DNA of 64,000 nt from Anaerocolumna sp. GTDB lineage: Bacteria; Bacillota; Clostridia; Lachnospirales; Lachnospiraceae. A program made the position numbers and the translations under genes. Positions 46,129 to 55,846 of this stretch are shown here, piece by piece. Under the pieces are notes generated by a model. It was not told the DNA's origin, ran no database searches, and saw only the letters and a list, made by a program, of their open reading frames with translations. Positions within the stretch are counted from its first letter, which is position 1. The number at the start of each line of letters is the position of its first letter. The stretch is taken from the NCBI GenBank assembly GCA_029256725.1, contig JAQSXJ010000006.1, positions 1 through 64,000 of the forward strand, written 5' to 3'.

Positions 46129-46950
46129 ATGAATGATGATATTTTAAAATCATATTTTGATGTACTACCCTTATTAAAGGATCTTGTACAGGAAGACATA
46201 GCTGTTTCTATTACAGATAATGAGAAATTTATAGGATTATGGCCTAATCAAAAGATACCAATGCAGCTCAAGGTTGGGGATACCATTCAGGAAAATGATC
46301 CCTTGCGTTTAGCGATGAAGAATAAAAAGGTATTGTCACAAATAGTTCCTAAAGAAGCACTGGGAACTATATTCCAGGCAATCTGTTATCCAATTATTAC
46401 TGAAGAGGGTAAGGTAATTGGAGCTATAGGAATTGCTAAAAGCTTGGACAAACGTTCTGAACTTCAGAATTCAACAGAAGTAATCTTTGATTCTTTACAG
46501 CAGATTAACTTAAGCATAGAAGAAATAGCATCTGGTTCGGTGCAACTAAAAGAAACCATATCCGACGTTGTAGATACTACAAAAGCAGCAAAGCAAAAAA
46601 TTAATGATACGGATATGATCTTATCTACCATTCAAAATATTGCCTCCCAGTCTAATCTTTTGGCGTTAAATGCGGCTATTGAAGCAGCAAGAGCAGGAGA
46701 AGCTGGCAGAGGCTTCAGTGTAGTTGCTGATGAAGTAAGAAAGTTAGCACAATCAAGTTCTGAATCCGCCAAGAAAGTATCAACTACCTTAAGCGAAATC
46801 AAAAGCTATATAGAGAAGATAGAAAAGCAGATCCATGATTCTAATATCATTGCGGAATCACAGGCAGCTTCCACTGAAGAAATCACCTCTGTAACAGACG
46901 AGGTAACCAATTCCTCAAGGACATTACGAGAACTTGCTAAAATCGTTTAA
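46129..46950 (+). CDS. Soluble methyl-accepting chemotaxis protein
   Basis: The 273-residue protein has no membrane segment. Residues 1-115 form a small sensor domain ([35 protein letters not shown]). Residues 120-273 are a short MCP signalling coiled coil with the conserved hairpin tip ([32 protein letters not shown]) that contacts CheA/CheW. The C-terminal helix is short, so it may have few methylation sites. AAGGAG precedes ATG 46129. It stands alone with its own promoter and terminator. Confidence 0.9.
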   Translation: MNDDILKSYFDVLPLLKDLVQEDIAVSITDNEKFIGLWPNQKIPMQLKVGDTIQENDPLRLAMKNKKVLSQIVPKEALGTIFQAICYPIITEEGKVIGAIGIAKSLDKRSELQNSTEVIFDSLQQINLSIEEIASGSVQLKETISDVVDTTKAAKQKINDTDMILSTIQNIASQSNLLALNAAIEAARAGEAGRGFSVVADEVRKLAQSSSESAKKVSTTLSEIKSYIEKIEKQIHDSNIIAESQAASTEEITSVTDEVTNSSRTLRELAKIV

Positions 46951-46994
46951 AATATAGATTACAATTAATTTATAAGCTAACTGTCAGGTAATAT

Positions 46995-47025
46995 AGTCAG
47001 GCTTTCCTGTAAAGAAAGCCTGACT
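46995..47025. terminator. Bidirectional stem-loop between convergent genes
   Basis: AGTCAGGCTTTC (46995-47006) and GAAAGCCTGACT (47014-47025) form a perfect 12-bp stem with a 7-nt loop between the chemoreceptor (+) and the DUF5107 gene (-). Confidence 0.75.
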
Positions 47026-47032
47026 AATTTAT

Positions 47033-50000
47033 TTAAAGAAGTTTTCTATGACAAATAGCGCCCTGGTAATCCTCTTGTTTTGAAAGAATATCCTGTAACA
47101 GATGCTCAGCATCCTCTACATTACCAAGTCCTATACTACCTAAGGCACGCAGATAATTACAATACTGTACATTCCGTAATTGTATATTATCCTGGAACAC
47201 TTCGATTTCCGGCAGTGATACGGCAAAGAAATCATAGGACACTTTATCAAATAAGTGTTTCTCGCCGTAGATTATTAACTGGTGATAAGCTTTTAAGGCA
47301 GCATTTTCTCTGCCGAGTGCTTTACTAGCAAGACCCTGATAGAATATAAAATCAGATGGCTGATCGTTATAATAAAGTACACTTCCAGGTTCTGTAGGAC
47401 CGGTTGTTGCAAGCTCGAAATATTTCTTTGCCTCTTCCGCCTTACCCATTTTACGATAAGATATACCGATATAATAATGTGCTTCGTTATCCGGCACATT
47501 GGGCAGCTTTCCTTCTCCCAGATTCTCAGGATAATAAAGAGAGGCGGTTAATAAAGGCAATGCTTCCTCTGGTTTATCCTTATTTATTAAACTGATTGCA
47601 GATTGAATTAAGGCATACCGGTACTGGTAACTAACCTTTCCTTCACCGCCTTCCCAGGGATGGAAACGATGTGAAGTAAGTGCTTTAATCGCTTCTTCAT
47701 ATCGTCCGGTACAGTTAAGAAGTGTGATATAACGCAGGTATAGATCATCACGGGATTTGGTAATAGTCAGATCCGCTTCGAGAGTTTTGAGGCGTTCACT
47801 TACTGGGATGTTAACCTTGGCTGACAATTGATCGTATTCCAGCAGAAATCTTGGATATTTGCTATCTAATTTAAGAGCATTACTCATAACATTTAATGCT
47901 TTTTTATTATCATTTTCTTTGTTATAGTAAGCAATAGCCAGATTGCGGTGTGCCATGGAAAGAGACTCTTTTTGTGCGACAGCAGTTTCCCAGTGATAGA
48001 CAGCTTGTTCATACTGTTTCTTATCATAAAGTAAATTTCCCAGGTAATAATGTGCCATTGGAGCTTCTTTTAGTAACTGAATTCCACGTTCTAGTATTGC
48101 AATTTCTTCAATCCGGTTAGGAAAACAGTAATTTCCGGGGCAGTTTTCCGCTTTTTCATACATGGCAGCAGCTTCTTTTGCTAAGCCCAGTTTATATTTG
48201 GCATAACCTTGATAGTAGAATAAAAGTGGGTTATTATCTCTGCATAGGGACAATATATTTACTGCATCTTCATAAAGACCTGCCTTGAGGTAATCAAGAG
48301 ACAGGGTAAGGTAATTGTGGGCTTCATGACGCATTTTATCTTTTAAGGAGGTGATAGAGCTATCCTGTAAGGCTTTCTCATAAATACAACCCATGTATAA
48401 AGGATCTATTAAAAGGCTTTCTCTGAGGAATATTTCATTATTCCTTGAGAGTTTACGAAGCAACGCAGCCTTAAGATTTCTGGTTTTCATATTATGCCAA
48501 TTGTGTATCATTGATTTTTCGGCAAATTCAAGGGCTTCTTCATAACGAGCTTTTCTGGCAGACAGGCAGGAGAGCCAGTAGAAACCAGCACTCATGGTTT
48601 CAGTACTCCAGGTGGATTTATAAAAGGCATCATATGCCAGATCTTCTTTATCTGCTGCTGCCAAGGCAAGACCCAGGTTGAAATAACACTCTCCGGAATA
48701 GGGGTTAGGATTCTTCCAGGTTTGCTTCTTGATGGCTGTCTCAAAGAAAGGAATACTTTCAAGAATAAACCCCCTTTTATACAAAAGGAGACCATATCCA
48801 TTATTCAATCTGATATCTGTCGCATCACGTCTTAAGCCTTCCAGATAATAATCTGCAGGGTCGTAGGTAGCATGACGGTACTGCTCCAGATGAGAAGCTG
48901 CCAAGTATAGTTCTTCAAGAGATTTCATATCGGCAGCAGCTTTCATAGGTTCAGCCGGTTCTGGAATAGGTTTTAATTCTTTTTCATAGACAGTATAACT
49001 TACCAGAGTTTTATTATCACAGCTGACAGATATACAGCAGTCAGAGAGCTTCTCAGGTGTTTTAAACACTACAGAAAAATATTTCTCCGGTGTAAGGTTG
49101 GCTGTGGTTTCAAACAATACTTGATTCCCGTCAGTCACTTTAATAGTAGACTGAGAGTATATACCAGTAGTATAAACCTTTAATATAGACATCCCATTCT
49201 GGTCTTGTTCAAGGCTTAAAGCGGCATCTTTTGTTGCATTACCAACTCTCCCAACACCTTTATAGGGCATAAAATACTGGACAAAGGTTTTTTCTTCGTG
49301 AGGTTTAAGCCAGGAGAAATCAGGCTGATTATCCGTAAATACACCAGTCATCAATTCGATATAAGGTCCGTCACTGTCGGTGAGATTCTGGTCCCAGGTT
49401 CTTCCGAAATCACCATTCCCCCAGGTCCATTGTTTCTTACCGGGAGAGAAATGATGATCGGCTACATGTAATAAACCGGCTTCTCTTTTCTCATCATAAT
49501 TACCGATAAAATCATAATCGGAATGAGCTGCCATATAAGAAGTGGGTACTTTGACATTTTTATAGCGTGAAATATCCACTCCGGCTGAATAATCACATTT
49601 GTAATATTCACCTGTGGCTATGGGGAAGGTTGATACTGCACGTTTACCATGATCCATAACCGCATTTACATCGGGAGGGAATACAGAATAGGTATCATCA
49701 TTAACAGGCACGGCAGGATTGGCCCACCAAAGAAAGGTCTGTGGCAGATCTGTGGGATTGTAGAGCTGCCCTTTAATTTCAATGTATGCTTTGTTTGGAT
49801 AAAGAGTAATAGCTGCCATACCCTTGGTGCCATACATTTTATCAATCTCGCTGATAAAAACCGTAGATGAGCCATCTTGGTTCTCGCAAAGAGAGTAGTC
49901 TACCGGTGAATAGGTAGAAGGTCTGTGGTGCTGCGGCCAGTTAAATTCTATTCCACCGGAGATCCAAGGGCCGGTAAGACCAACGAGAGCAGGCTTGATC

Positions 50001-50302
50001 ACATGATTGTAATAGACGAAATCATATCCATTGGTTTTATCATATGCCCGCTGTATTCTGCCTCCAAGCTCCGGCAGAATCATAATTTTTAGAAATTCAT
50101 TTTCAAGGTATACAGCATTGTAAGTGACTTCTTCTTTTACATCTGATATTTTCTCTGTTACAGGCAGAGGATACACTTTACCGGTGCTTCCCTGATAAGC
50201 TCTCCTCTCTAAGAAAAGGGGACTCTTTTCAGGGGGATGTACTTTATAAGTAGGTATGACAATATTTTCTTTCCAGATCTTCACACTGTTATCTGAACGC
50301 AT
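47033..50302 (-). CDS. DUF5107 domain protein with TPR repeats
   Basis: The 1089-residue protein has no signal peptide, so it is predicted cytoplasmic. The N-terminal ~400 residues match DUF5107 (YLENEFLKIMILPELGGRIQ, GPWISGGIEFNWPQHHRPST), a domain resembling aldose-1-epimerase/galactose-mutarotase folds. The rest is a long array of tetratricopeptide repeats (for example MAHYYLGNLLYDKKQYEQAV). It probably acts on or senses a carbohydrate, but no activity is established. GGAG lies upstream of the ATG. It is divergent from an AraC regulator at 50438 that probably controls it. Confidence 0.88.
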   Translation of the reverse strand: MRSDNSVKIWKENIVIPTYKVHPPEKSPLFLERRAYQGSTGKVYPLPVTEKISDVKEEVTYNAVYLENEFLKIMILPELGGRIQRAYDKTNGYDFVYYNHVIKPALVGLTGPWISGGIEFNWPQHHRPSTYSPVDYSLCENQDGSSTVFISEIDKMYGTKGMAAITLYPNKAYIEIKGQLYNPTDLPQTFLWWANPAVPVNDDTYSVFPPDVNAVMDHGKRAVSTFPIATGEYYKCDYSAGVDISRYKNVKVPTSYMAAHSDYDFIGNYDEKREAGLLHVADHHFSPGKKQWTWGNGDFGRTWDQNLTDSDGPYIELMTGVFTDNQPDFSWLKPHEEKTFVQYFMPYKGVGRVGNATKDAALSLEQDQNGMSILKVYTTGIYSQSTIKVTDGNQVLFETTANLTPEKYFSVVFKTPEKLSDCCISVSCDNKTLVSYTVYEKELKPIPEPAEPMKAAADMKSLEELYLAASHLEQYRHATYDPADYYLEGLRRDATDIRLNNGYGLLLYKRGFILESIPFFETAIKKQTWKNPNPYSGECYFNLGLALAAADKEDLAYDAFYKSTWSTETMSAGFYWLSCLSARKARYEEALEFAEKSMIHNWHNMKTRNLKAALLRKLSRNNEIFLRESLLIDPLYMGCIYEKALQDSSITSLKDKMRHEAHNYLTLSLDYLKAGLYEDAVNILSLCRDNNPLLFYYQGYAKYKLGLAKEAAAMYEKAENCPGNYCFPNRIEEIAILERGIQLLKEAPMAHYYLGNLLYDKKQYEQAVYHWETAVAQKESLSMAHRNLAIAYYNKENDNKKALNVMSNALKLDSKYPRFLLEYDQLSAKVNIPVSERLKTLEADLTITKSRDDLYLRYITLLNCTGRYEEAIKALTSHRFHPWEGGEGKVSYQYRYALIQSAISLINKDKPEEALPLLTASLYYPENLGEGKLPNVPDNEAHYYIGISYRKMGKAEEAKKYFELATTGPTEPGSVLYYNDQPSDFIFYQGLASKALGRENAALKAYHQLIIYGEKHLFDKVSYDFFAVSLPEIEVFQDNIQLRNVQYCNYLRALGSIGLGNVEDAEHLLQDILSKQEDYQGAICHRKLL

Positions 50303-50437
50303 AGTAATGCTCCTTTCAGCTATTATAAGGATTTGATATTAGCTCATGCTTTGATTCTACCTCAAATTCCAGATTCAATAAATGACATATCGTAAGAAAA
50401 GATGGACAATATTCCACCAATATGATAAGGTAACACT

Positions 50438-51346
50438 ATGAGTATATTTGATGATAGAAAGAAAGATGGCTTCAAAGGGGAGAGGATGATTGTGCTTCCT
50501 ACGGAAGCCTTTAAGGATTATACGGAACATCCTCAAATCAGAAGGCTTTACTTAACGGATGTAGGTTATTTCCCCCAGGCTGAACATCATTACCGGGAAA
50601 GGAAGGATGGAATAGAAGAGTACATCTTCATGTACTGTATGGAAGGCAGCGGGATTATCGAAGTGGAGGGGAAGGAGTACAGTCTTAAGGATAATGAGGC
50701 CTTCTGCATTCCAAGATATAAAGGTCATAAGTATTACGCTTGTTCTGAGAAGCCCTGGAGTATTCTTTGGGTACATTTTAAGGGAGAGGATACAACATAT
50801 TATCCTCTGGAGGAATGTATTGTTATTAAATTTGGGTCTAATCCAGCAGGGAACCGCATGCTGTTTCTCTTTGAGCTGTTATTCCGGGTACTAGATGGAT
50901 ACTATACACTGGGGAATTTTATATACATTTCCCAGGTGTTGTCTTTAATCTTAGCAGAGGCTTATAACAGAGAGAAGCAGCATACGACCATGGAGCAGAA
51001 CCGCCATGTGACAGAGGTTATTAAGTATATGTACAGGCATATGAATGAAGAGCTGTCCCTGGAGCAGATAGTGGAAGAATTTAATCTGTCCAAGAGTTAT
51101 ATCAATGCGATATTTAAGAAACATACAAGTCATTCACCTATGGATTTTTATATACAGCTTAAAATGAAGGAAGCCTGTAAATTACTTCGTGCTACTGATT
51201 TTTATATCTATGAGGTGGCTCTAAAGTTAGGGTATAAGGATCAATATTATTTCTCCAGAATATTTAAGAAGGTAGTTGGAATATCCCCGAAAGAATATAA
51301 GAACAGCGAGTACTTCCATTTTGAGAAAGATAATCGGCTGAAATAA
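50438..51346 (+). CDS. AraC family transcriptional regulator with cupin sensor domain
   Basis: The 302-residue protein has an N-terminal AraC-type cupin (EYIFMYCMEGSGIIEVEGKE, DNEAFCIPRYKGHKYYA), expected to bind a sugar. The C-terminal double helix-turn-helix (SLEQIVEEFNLSKSYINAIF, ALKLGYKDQYYFSRIFKKVV) is intact. The start may be ATG 50438 or ATG 50486 (with GGGGAGAGG upstream). Divergent orientation from the DUF5107/TPR gene suggests it activates that gene in response to a carbohydrate. Confidence 0.9.
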   Translation: MSIFDDRKKDGFKGERMIVLPTEAFKDYTEHPQIRRLYLTDVGYFPQAEHHYRERKDGIEEYIFMYCMEGSGIIEVEGKEYSLKDNEAFCIPRYKGHKYYACSEKPWSILWVHFKGEDTTYYPLEECIVIKFGSNPAGNRMLFLFELLFRVLDGYYTLGNFIYISQVLSLILAEAYNREKQHTTMEQNRHVTEVIKYMYRHMNEELSLEQIVEEFNLSKSYINAIFKKHTSHSPMDFYIQLKMKEACKLLRATDFYIYEVALKLGYKDQYYFSRIFKKVVGISPKEYKNSEYFHFEKDNRLK

Positions 51347-51442
51347 ATATTTTTATATCATTTATTTTTTGTAGGAAAGGCACTTAATAACATGAAAGGG
51401 CATAGATTAATTATAAACCCCTATTATTGAGGTGCTTTTGCA

Positions 51443-52084
51443 GTGAAATCTTTTCCAAAGCCACTAAGCGCCAAGGAAGAAACGGAAATCCTTTGCCGTT
51501 GTATGGAAGGAAGCAAGGAAGCAAGGGATATCCTGATTGAACGTAATCTCCGTCTGGTAGCACATATTGTAAAAAAATACAATTCGGCGGATAGAGAAAT
51601 AGATGATTTAATATCCATTGGCACAATTGGTTTAATAAAAGCAATCGATACCTTTGACCCGGATAAAGGAATACGGCTTGCCACCTACGCTTCAAGGTGT
51701 ATAGACAATGAGTTGCTGATGATGTTAAGAAGCGGTAAACGACAGGCAAAAGAAGTTTATCTGTATGAACCTATAGGTTCAGATAAGGAAGGGCATGAAA
51801 TTAATCTGCTGGATATTATAGAAAGCTCAGAAACAGACATTATTGAGGATATAGAATTGCAAGGTAATGTTAAGCGCCTGTATGAGCTGGTAAATAAGGT
51901 GCTGAATAAGAGAGAGCGGCAGATAATTGAAATGCGATACGGATTGAATTCACAGGAAGAGATTACACAAAGGGAGATAGCTAGTAAAATAGGTATTTCC
52001 AGGTCTTATGTTTCAAGAATTGAGAAAAAGGCGTTAAAGAAATTAAGAGAGTATTTTGATAAAGAGTACAGAGATCCATATTAA
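51443..52084 (+). CDS. sigK: RNA polymerase sporulation sigma factor SigK, without a pro-sequence
   Basis: Sigma-K drives late mother-cell genes for coat and cortex. Region 2 (DDLISIGTIGLIKAIDTFDP, LATYASRCIDNELL) and region 4 (TQREIASKIGISRSYVSRIE) match SigK. The protein (213 residues) begins KSFPKPLSAKEE, aligning with the mature N-terminus of Bacillus sigma-K. The in-frame TGA at 51428 excludes a longer N-terminus, so the membrane-tethering pro-sequence is missing. GTG 51443 has GAGGTGC upstream. The gene is uninterrupted (no skin element). Control by SpoIVFB-type processing is therefore not expected. Confidence 0.93.
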   Translation: MKSFPKPLSAKEETEILCRCMEGSKEARDILIERNLRLVAHIVKKYNSADREIDDLISIGTIGLIKAIDTFDPDKGIRLATYASRCIDNELLMMLRSGKRQAKEVYLYEPIGSDKEGHEINLLDIIESSETDIIEDIELQGNVKRLYELVNKVLNKRERQIIEMRYGLNSQEEITQREIASKIGISRSYVSRIEKKALKKLREYFDKEYRDPY

Positions 52085-52089
52085 TGAAT

Positions 52090-52133
52090 AATCAAAAAAG
52101 GCATTACCTTTAAGGTGAATGCCTTTTTTGATT
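52090..52133. terminator. Bidirectional terminator between sigK and the coiled-coil gene
   Basis: AATCAAAAAAGGCATTACC (52090-52108) pairs with 52114-52133 (GGTGAATGCC, TTTTTT, GATT), with one bulge. A/T tracts on both sides suit termination in both directions. Confidence 0.9.
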
Positions 52134-52136
52134 AAT

Positions 52137-53204
52137 TTATGAATTTACTCTCCGTATTTCCTTAAAGACAAAGGGTTTTACTTCTTTGTTGTTTAAAAGA
52201 GTTATTTCCTGAGTATCAGAAGAGTTCTGATTATTAAGCTCTGCTTCCGCTGCTTTCATATAAGCACCGGACCCCTCCACAAAGTTATTCATTATCTCAT
52301 TCATACTATTGGAGAGTTTATCAAGATTAAAGTTATATTCGGTCATTTTGCTGTATATATCTTCGGTATTTGATAGATTTGCATGGAACTCTGTTGCGTT
52401 CTTAAAGAATTCACGAACCATCTTATTGTATTCTGTCTGGCGTTGTTCCATAACTTCATTCATTCTGACACTGTTTTCATTAACCAGCTTATAAAATTCT
52501 CTCATCTGAGTATGCATAAAGTCCATAACTTCTGTTCGCATTCTCGTCATATCCTTATAAGCCTGTAAGGTAACGGCAGAAGATTGCATCTGATTGTTCT
52601 CGTTTAATTCTAAGGTACTTGCTACAGCCTGCTCATCATGGGAGTCGGTTACAATAACAAGTTCCTCCTTAAGCTGGTCGATTTCTATCTTGGCTTTATC
52701 CAGTTCTTCGGAGGCAGCGATCAATTCATTATACTTATCAGCAAGATCTCTTTCTAAAGAAGCTTTATTTTCCTTCTCTGAGTCTAACTGTGCCTGTAAA
52801 CTTTCCACAAAAGAATAATCCACTTTGCTCTCTGCTTCAGCTATTGCTGTATTCTGGATCTGTAGTTCAGAAATCTGTGAGTTTAAGGTTTCATTCTGCT
52901 GTTGTAAGAGAGCAATTTGCTCTTTTAAGTTGGAATTTATTTGAGTATAATCCGTTGCTTCTTGTGAAAGTGAAGCAACCTGGGATAAAAGCTCATTCTT
53001 TTCATCACTAAGCTGTTTGAGCTTTTCTTCAAGATTCTTTACATCAGCTTCTAAGAGATTTGCTTTTGCTCCATTGGTCTCATTATTCTTAACCTGAGTT
53101 TTTAGTGTAGTTATAGTCCCATTCAAGCTTTCGTTTTCATCACGAAGAGTGTTTAACATAACATCAACCTCAGATACGCTATAACCAAATAAGCTTTTTT
53201 TCAT
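52137..53204 (-). CDS. Coiled-coil protein with DivIVA-like N-terminus
   Basis: The 355-residue protein begins LFGYSVSEVDVMLNTL, resembling the membrane-curvature-binding start of DivIVA/GpsB (FGY.xxDVD). A long coiled coil follows (about residues 20-190, rich in Gln, Leu, Glu and Asn), then a second helical region (about 215-320) with many Met and Asn. It may be a polar or septal scaffold, but no role can be assigned. GGAGGG precedes the ATG on the minus strand, and a TATAAT box on that strand lies near 53250-53255. It is divergent from the pel-like operon. Confidence 0.75.
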   Translation of the reverse strand: MKKSLFGYSVSEVDVMLNTLRDENESLNGTITTLKTQVKNNETNGAKANLLEADVKNLEEKLKQLSDEKNELLSQVASLSQEATDYTQINSNLKEQIALLQQQNETLNSQISELQIQNTAIAEAESKVDYSFVESLQAQLDSEKENKASLERDLADKYNELIAASEELDKAKIEIDQLKEELVIVTDSHDEQAVASTLELNENNQMQSSAVTLQAYKDMTRMRTEVMDFMHTQMREFYKLVNENSVRMNEVMEQRQTEYNKMVREFFKNATEFHANLSNTEDIYSKMTEYNFNLDKLSNSMNEIMNNFVEGSGAYMKAAEAELNNQNSSDTQEITLLNNKEVKPFVFKEIRRVNS

Positions 53205-53661
53205 AACAATTATCCCTCCGCTAAATTAGATTGGTTTAATTGGGTTACAATTATAACATGTGATAATTATATTGATATATTTAAAAAATTGAATTATATG
53301 TTCGCTTTATCGATTGCTGTTATAATATTAGCGTAAGTTATAATATTTGTCAACCAAAGACAAAAAAATCCAAAAACTACATTGGAAAGAAGCTGTAAAT
53401 TTATTCTATATATATGTTGCATTGTTAAATAACGGTTACAAAATAATATAAAAGCTTGCAATATCTAGAAAATTATAAACATTAAAGAACATATGTCCGG
53501 CAGTTGCGACATATTATGATAAGTAAAGACTTTTAAATTAAAATTTCAATAAAAATTGTATTTGTAAATAGTCAATTAGGCTTGTAATCAGGGAATATTT
53601 ATATTATAGTTAGGTTCAGGATGGATTTGAAGTAATCTTTTACAGGAGTGAAAATATTAAT
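53205..53661. other. A/T-rich divergent control region of the pel-like operon
   Basis: No gene or recognisable riboswitch is seen; the conserved core of the c-di-GMP riboswitches is not evident by eye. The region is very A/T-rich and should hold promoters in both directions. It has several short TATAAT-like boxes, including ATTATA at 53250-53255 for the minus strand. A good plus-strand promoter is listed separately at 53582-53610. Confidence 0.5.
53582..53610 (+). promoter_or_regulatory. Candidate promoter of the pel-like operon
   Basis: TTGTAA (53582-53587) and TATAGT (53605-53610) are separated by 17 nt, 51 nt before the first pel-like start codon. Confidence 0.6.
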
Positions 53662-55839
53662 ATGAGCAGCATCCTAATCGTAGGAAGTTATGGTTCATTT
53701 ACCAACGAACTGATCAATAAGTTTTATAAAGAAAATTGGAGAATTTATACATTAATTTGTAATAAAAAGCTTATAAAGCCTGCTCATGTGTTCGAACAAT
53801 ATGTGTTTAAATACGATAGTGACAGCGTAAGAACGCTTATTAACAGCAGCCGGCCGGATGTCATCCTTTTTACAGGTGCTTATGACCCCTATTATAAATG
53901 GGAAGATGAGAGTGCTGTGGAAGACTCTTTAAACTATGTGACAGGGCTCAGTAACCTGTTAATGAGTGCTGCAATGCTTGGAACAAGACATTTCATATAT
54001 ATATCTTCAGAGAAAGTTTTTGAGGATGAATATATTATCGATATCAAGGAAGAGCTGCAAACTTCTCCCAACAGTGTTAAAGGGATGACAATATCTCAGG
54101 GAGAGAATCTGGCAATGCACTTTAACCAAACCACGCAAATGGAGGTAAGTGTAATAAGATTAGCTGGTATGTATGGAATACCTTCAGATCGTAAAGCCTG
54201 CAGGGACATTTACTCCGGGATGTGCCTGCAGGCGCTGGTCTTTGGACGCTTACAGGTAAATGCCAAGAGAGGTCTGTCAGCTTTGTTTGTAAAGGATGCA
54301 GTGGAAGGTCTGTATCTTTTGGCAAAGGCTCCTGAGAGAAAGCACAGGCTTTATCATATTTCTTCCTTAGAAGAAGTGACAGAGGATATTGTAGCAAAGC
54401 TGATACAAGAAAAGCTTTCAAACCAAATCGATATTGTTGATCAGACAGTGGGTCTTAAGAGCCGGCTTATACTATCAAATAGTAGATTTATCGAAGAATT
54501 CCCCCTGGAAATCAGGAACAGCTACAGGGAGGCAATTCCGCAGATTATCTCTTATATGAACAGACACAAGAATCTGTTTTTTCATAGTGAGGAAAGATAT
54601 CAGGGCAAGGGGTTAGGGCATCGCGTACTTAGAGTATTAAAAAAAGCTTTTCCTTTCTTGGAAAGCCTGGTATTTTTTATACCGTTTTTTATATTGAACA
54701 ATCAAGCTGTTGGTAACGACTACTTTGGTGGGATTAATTTCTACTTGCTGTATGTACTTTTATTTGCGGTGATTCATGGAAGACAGCAGGCTATTTTAGC
54801 TTCTCTGCTCAGTGTTATAGGTTATTGTTACCGACAGTTATATTCAACTTCCGGATTTTCCTTGTTAATAGATATAAATACTTACATCTGGATAGCGCAA
54901 ATATTTGTTGTAGGGCTTACCGTAGGGCACCTAAAGGATAAATTTCGTGATATGGAAGCCGATAAAAATGAACAGATAGATTTTCTCTCAGAGCGGCTGA
55001 ATGATATAACTGTAATTAATTCCAGCAATATAAAGATCAAGAACTATTATGCTGAAAAAATTATCAGCAGCACTGAAAGTATCGGACGTATTTATGATAT
55101 AACTTCAAGACTTGATAAGGCCGCAACGGGAGAGGTGCTGTTTGCTGCTTTGGATACATTATCAGAAATCATGAATACACCAAATGTATCGATTTACCTG
55201 GTTTCAAACACCTCTTATTGCCGTCTTGCAACTGCCTCCAGTGAGAAAGCCCGTTCTCTTGGAAAATCAGTTTCCATGAGAACATATCATGTAATCTTTG
55301 ATGTACTTAAAGAAAAGCAGGTGTATATTAATCGTACTTTGGACAGTAATCTGCCGATGATGGCAAGTGCTTTATTTGATGAGAAGAGTAATATGAGAAT
55401 TGTTATATTCCTTTGGGAGATTCCTTATGAGCAGATGACCTTATATCAGGCAAATCTACTTACGATTGTCGGAGCATTGGTTTATTCAGTCGTAGTGCGG
55501 GATGCGGACTATCTGGATGCCCTGGCTTACCGCCGCTTTATATCGGATACTGCCATTTTGCAGGAGTCTGCTTACCATGAAATGTTGGAAATATATAGAC
55601 ATGCTGCCCAGAAAGGTTATGCTGAATTAAGCGAATTCTACGTCCAGGCAGAAAACATGTCACTTAAAGAACTTAGTGATACAATTAAACCTCTGCTTAG
55701 AGAGACAGATTATATTGGTGCTATGGCAGATGGCAGTCTGGCAATCTTACTTACAAATACGAATGAAGTAGAATCAGTTTATGTAAGAAAACGTCTGGAA
55801 GAGAAGAACATTAAAACATATTTGGAAAAGGAGCTATGA
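53662..55839 (+). CDS. pelD: PelD-like c-di-GMP receptor fused to a degenerate NAD-epimerase domain
   Basis: Residues 1-300 are an extended-SDR/epimerase fold (ILIVGSYGSF, HFIYISSEKVFEDE). The nucleotide motif is imperfect, and the YxxxK catalytic pair is replaced (MTISQGE). Residues about 331-435 hold four membrane segments, followed by a coiled coil and a GAF-like domain (about 480-630). A C-terminal degenerate GGDEF domain has the I-site RETD (680-683) followed by ADGSL in place of GGDEF. The membrane-GAF-GGDEF order is that of PelD, the c-di-GMP receptor that switches on Pel polysaccharide synthesis. AGGAGTG precedes ATG 53662. PelE-, PelF- and PelG-like genes follow. Confidence 0.85.
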   Translation: MSSILIVGSYGSFTNELINKFYKENWRIYTLICNKKLIKPAHVFEQYVFKYDSDSVRTLINSSRPDVILFTGAYDPYYKWEDESAVEDSLNYVTGLSNLLMSAAMLGTRHFIYISSEKVFEDEYIIDIKEELQTSPNSVKGMTISQGENLAMHFNQTTQMEVSVIRLAGMYGIPSDRKACRDIYSGMCLQALVFGRLQVNAKRGLSALFVKDAVEGLYLLAKAPERKHRLYHISSLEEVTEDIVAKLIQEKLSNQIDIVDQTVGLKSRLILSNSRFIEEFPLEIRNSYREAIPQIISYMNRHKNLFFHSEERYQGKGLGHRVLRVLKKAFPFLESLVFFIPFFILNNQAVGNDYFGGINFYLLYVLLFAVIHGRQQAILASLLSVIGYCYRQLYSTSGFSLLIDINTYIWIAQIFVVGLTVGHLKDKFRDMEADKNEQIDFLSERLNDITVINSSNIKIKNYYAEKIISSTESIGRIYDITSRLDKAATGEVLFAALDTLSEIMNTPNVSIYLVSNTSYCRLATASSEKARSLGKSVSMRTYHVIFDVLKEKQVYINRTLDSNLPMMASALFDEKSNMRIVIFLWEIPYEQMTLYQANLLTIVGALVYSVVVRDADYLDALAYRRFISDTAILQESAYHEMLEIYRHAAQKGYAELSEFYVQAENMSLKELSDTIKPLLRETDYIGAMADGSLAILLTNTNEVESVYVRKRLEEKNIKTYLEKEL

Positions 55840-55846
55840 GAATAGT

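Noticed and set aside
51443-52084. skin-type prophage element interrupting sigK
   Set aside because: The sigma factor frame is continuous through regions 2 and 4 and no recombinase gene is nearby.
53205-53661. c-di-GMP riboswitch upstream of the pel-like operon
   Set aside because: The conserved core and paired stems of known c-di-GMP riboswitches could not be found by eye in this A/T-rich leader.
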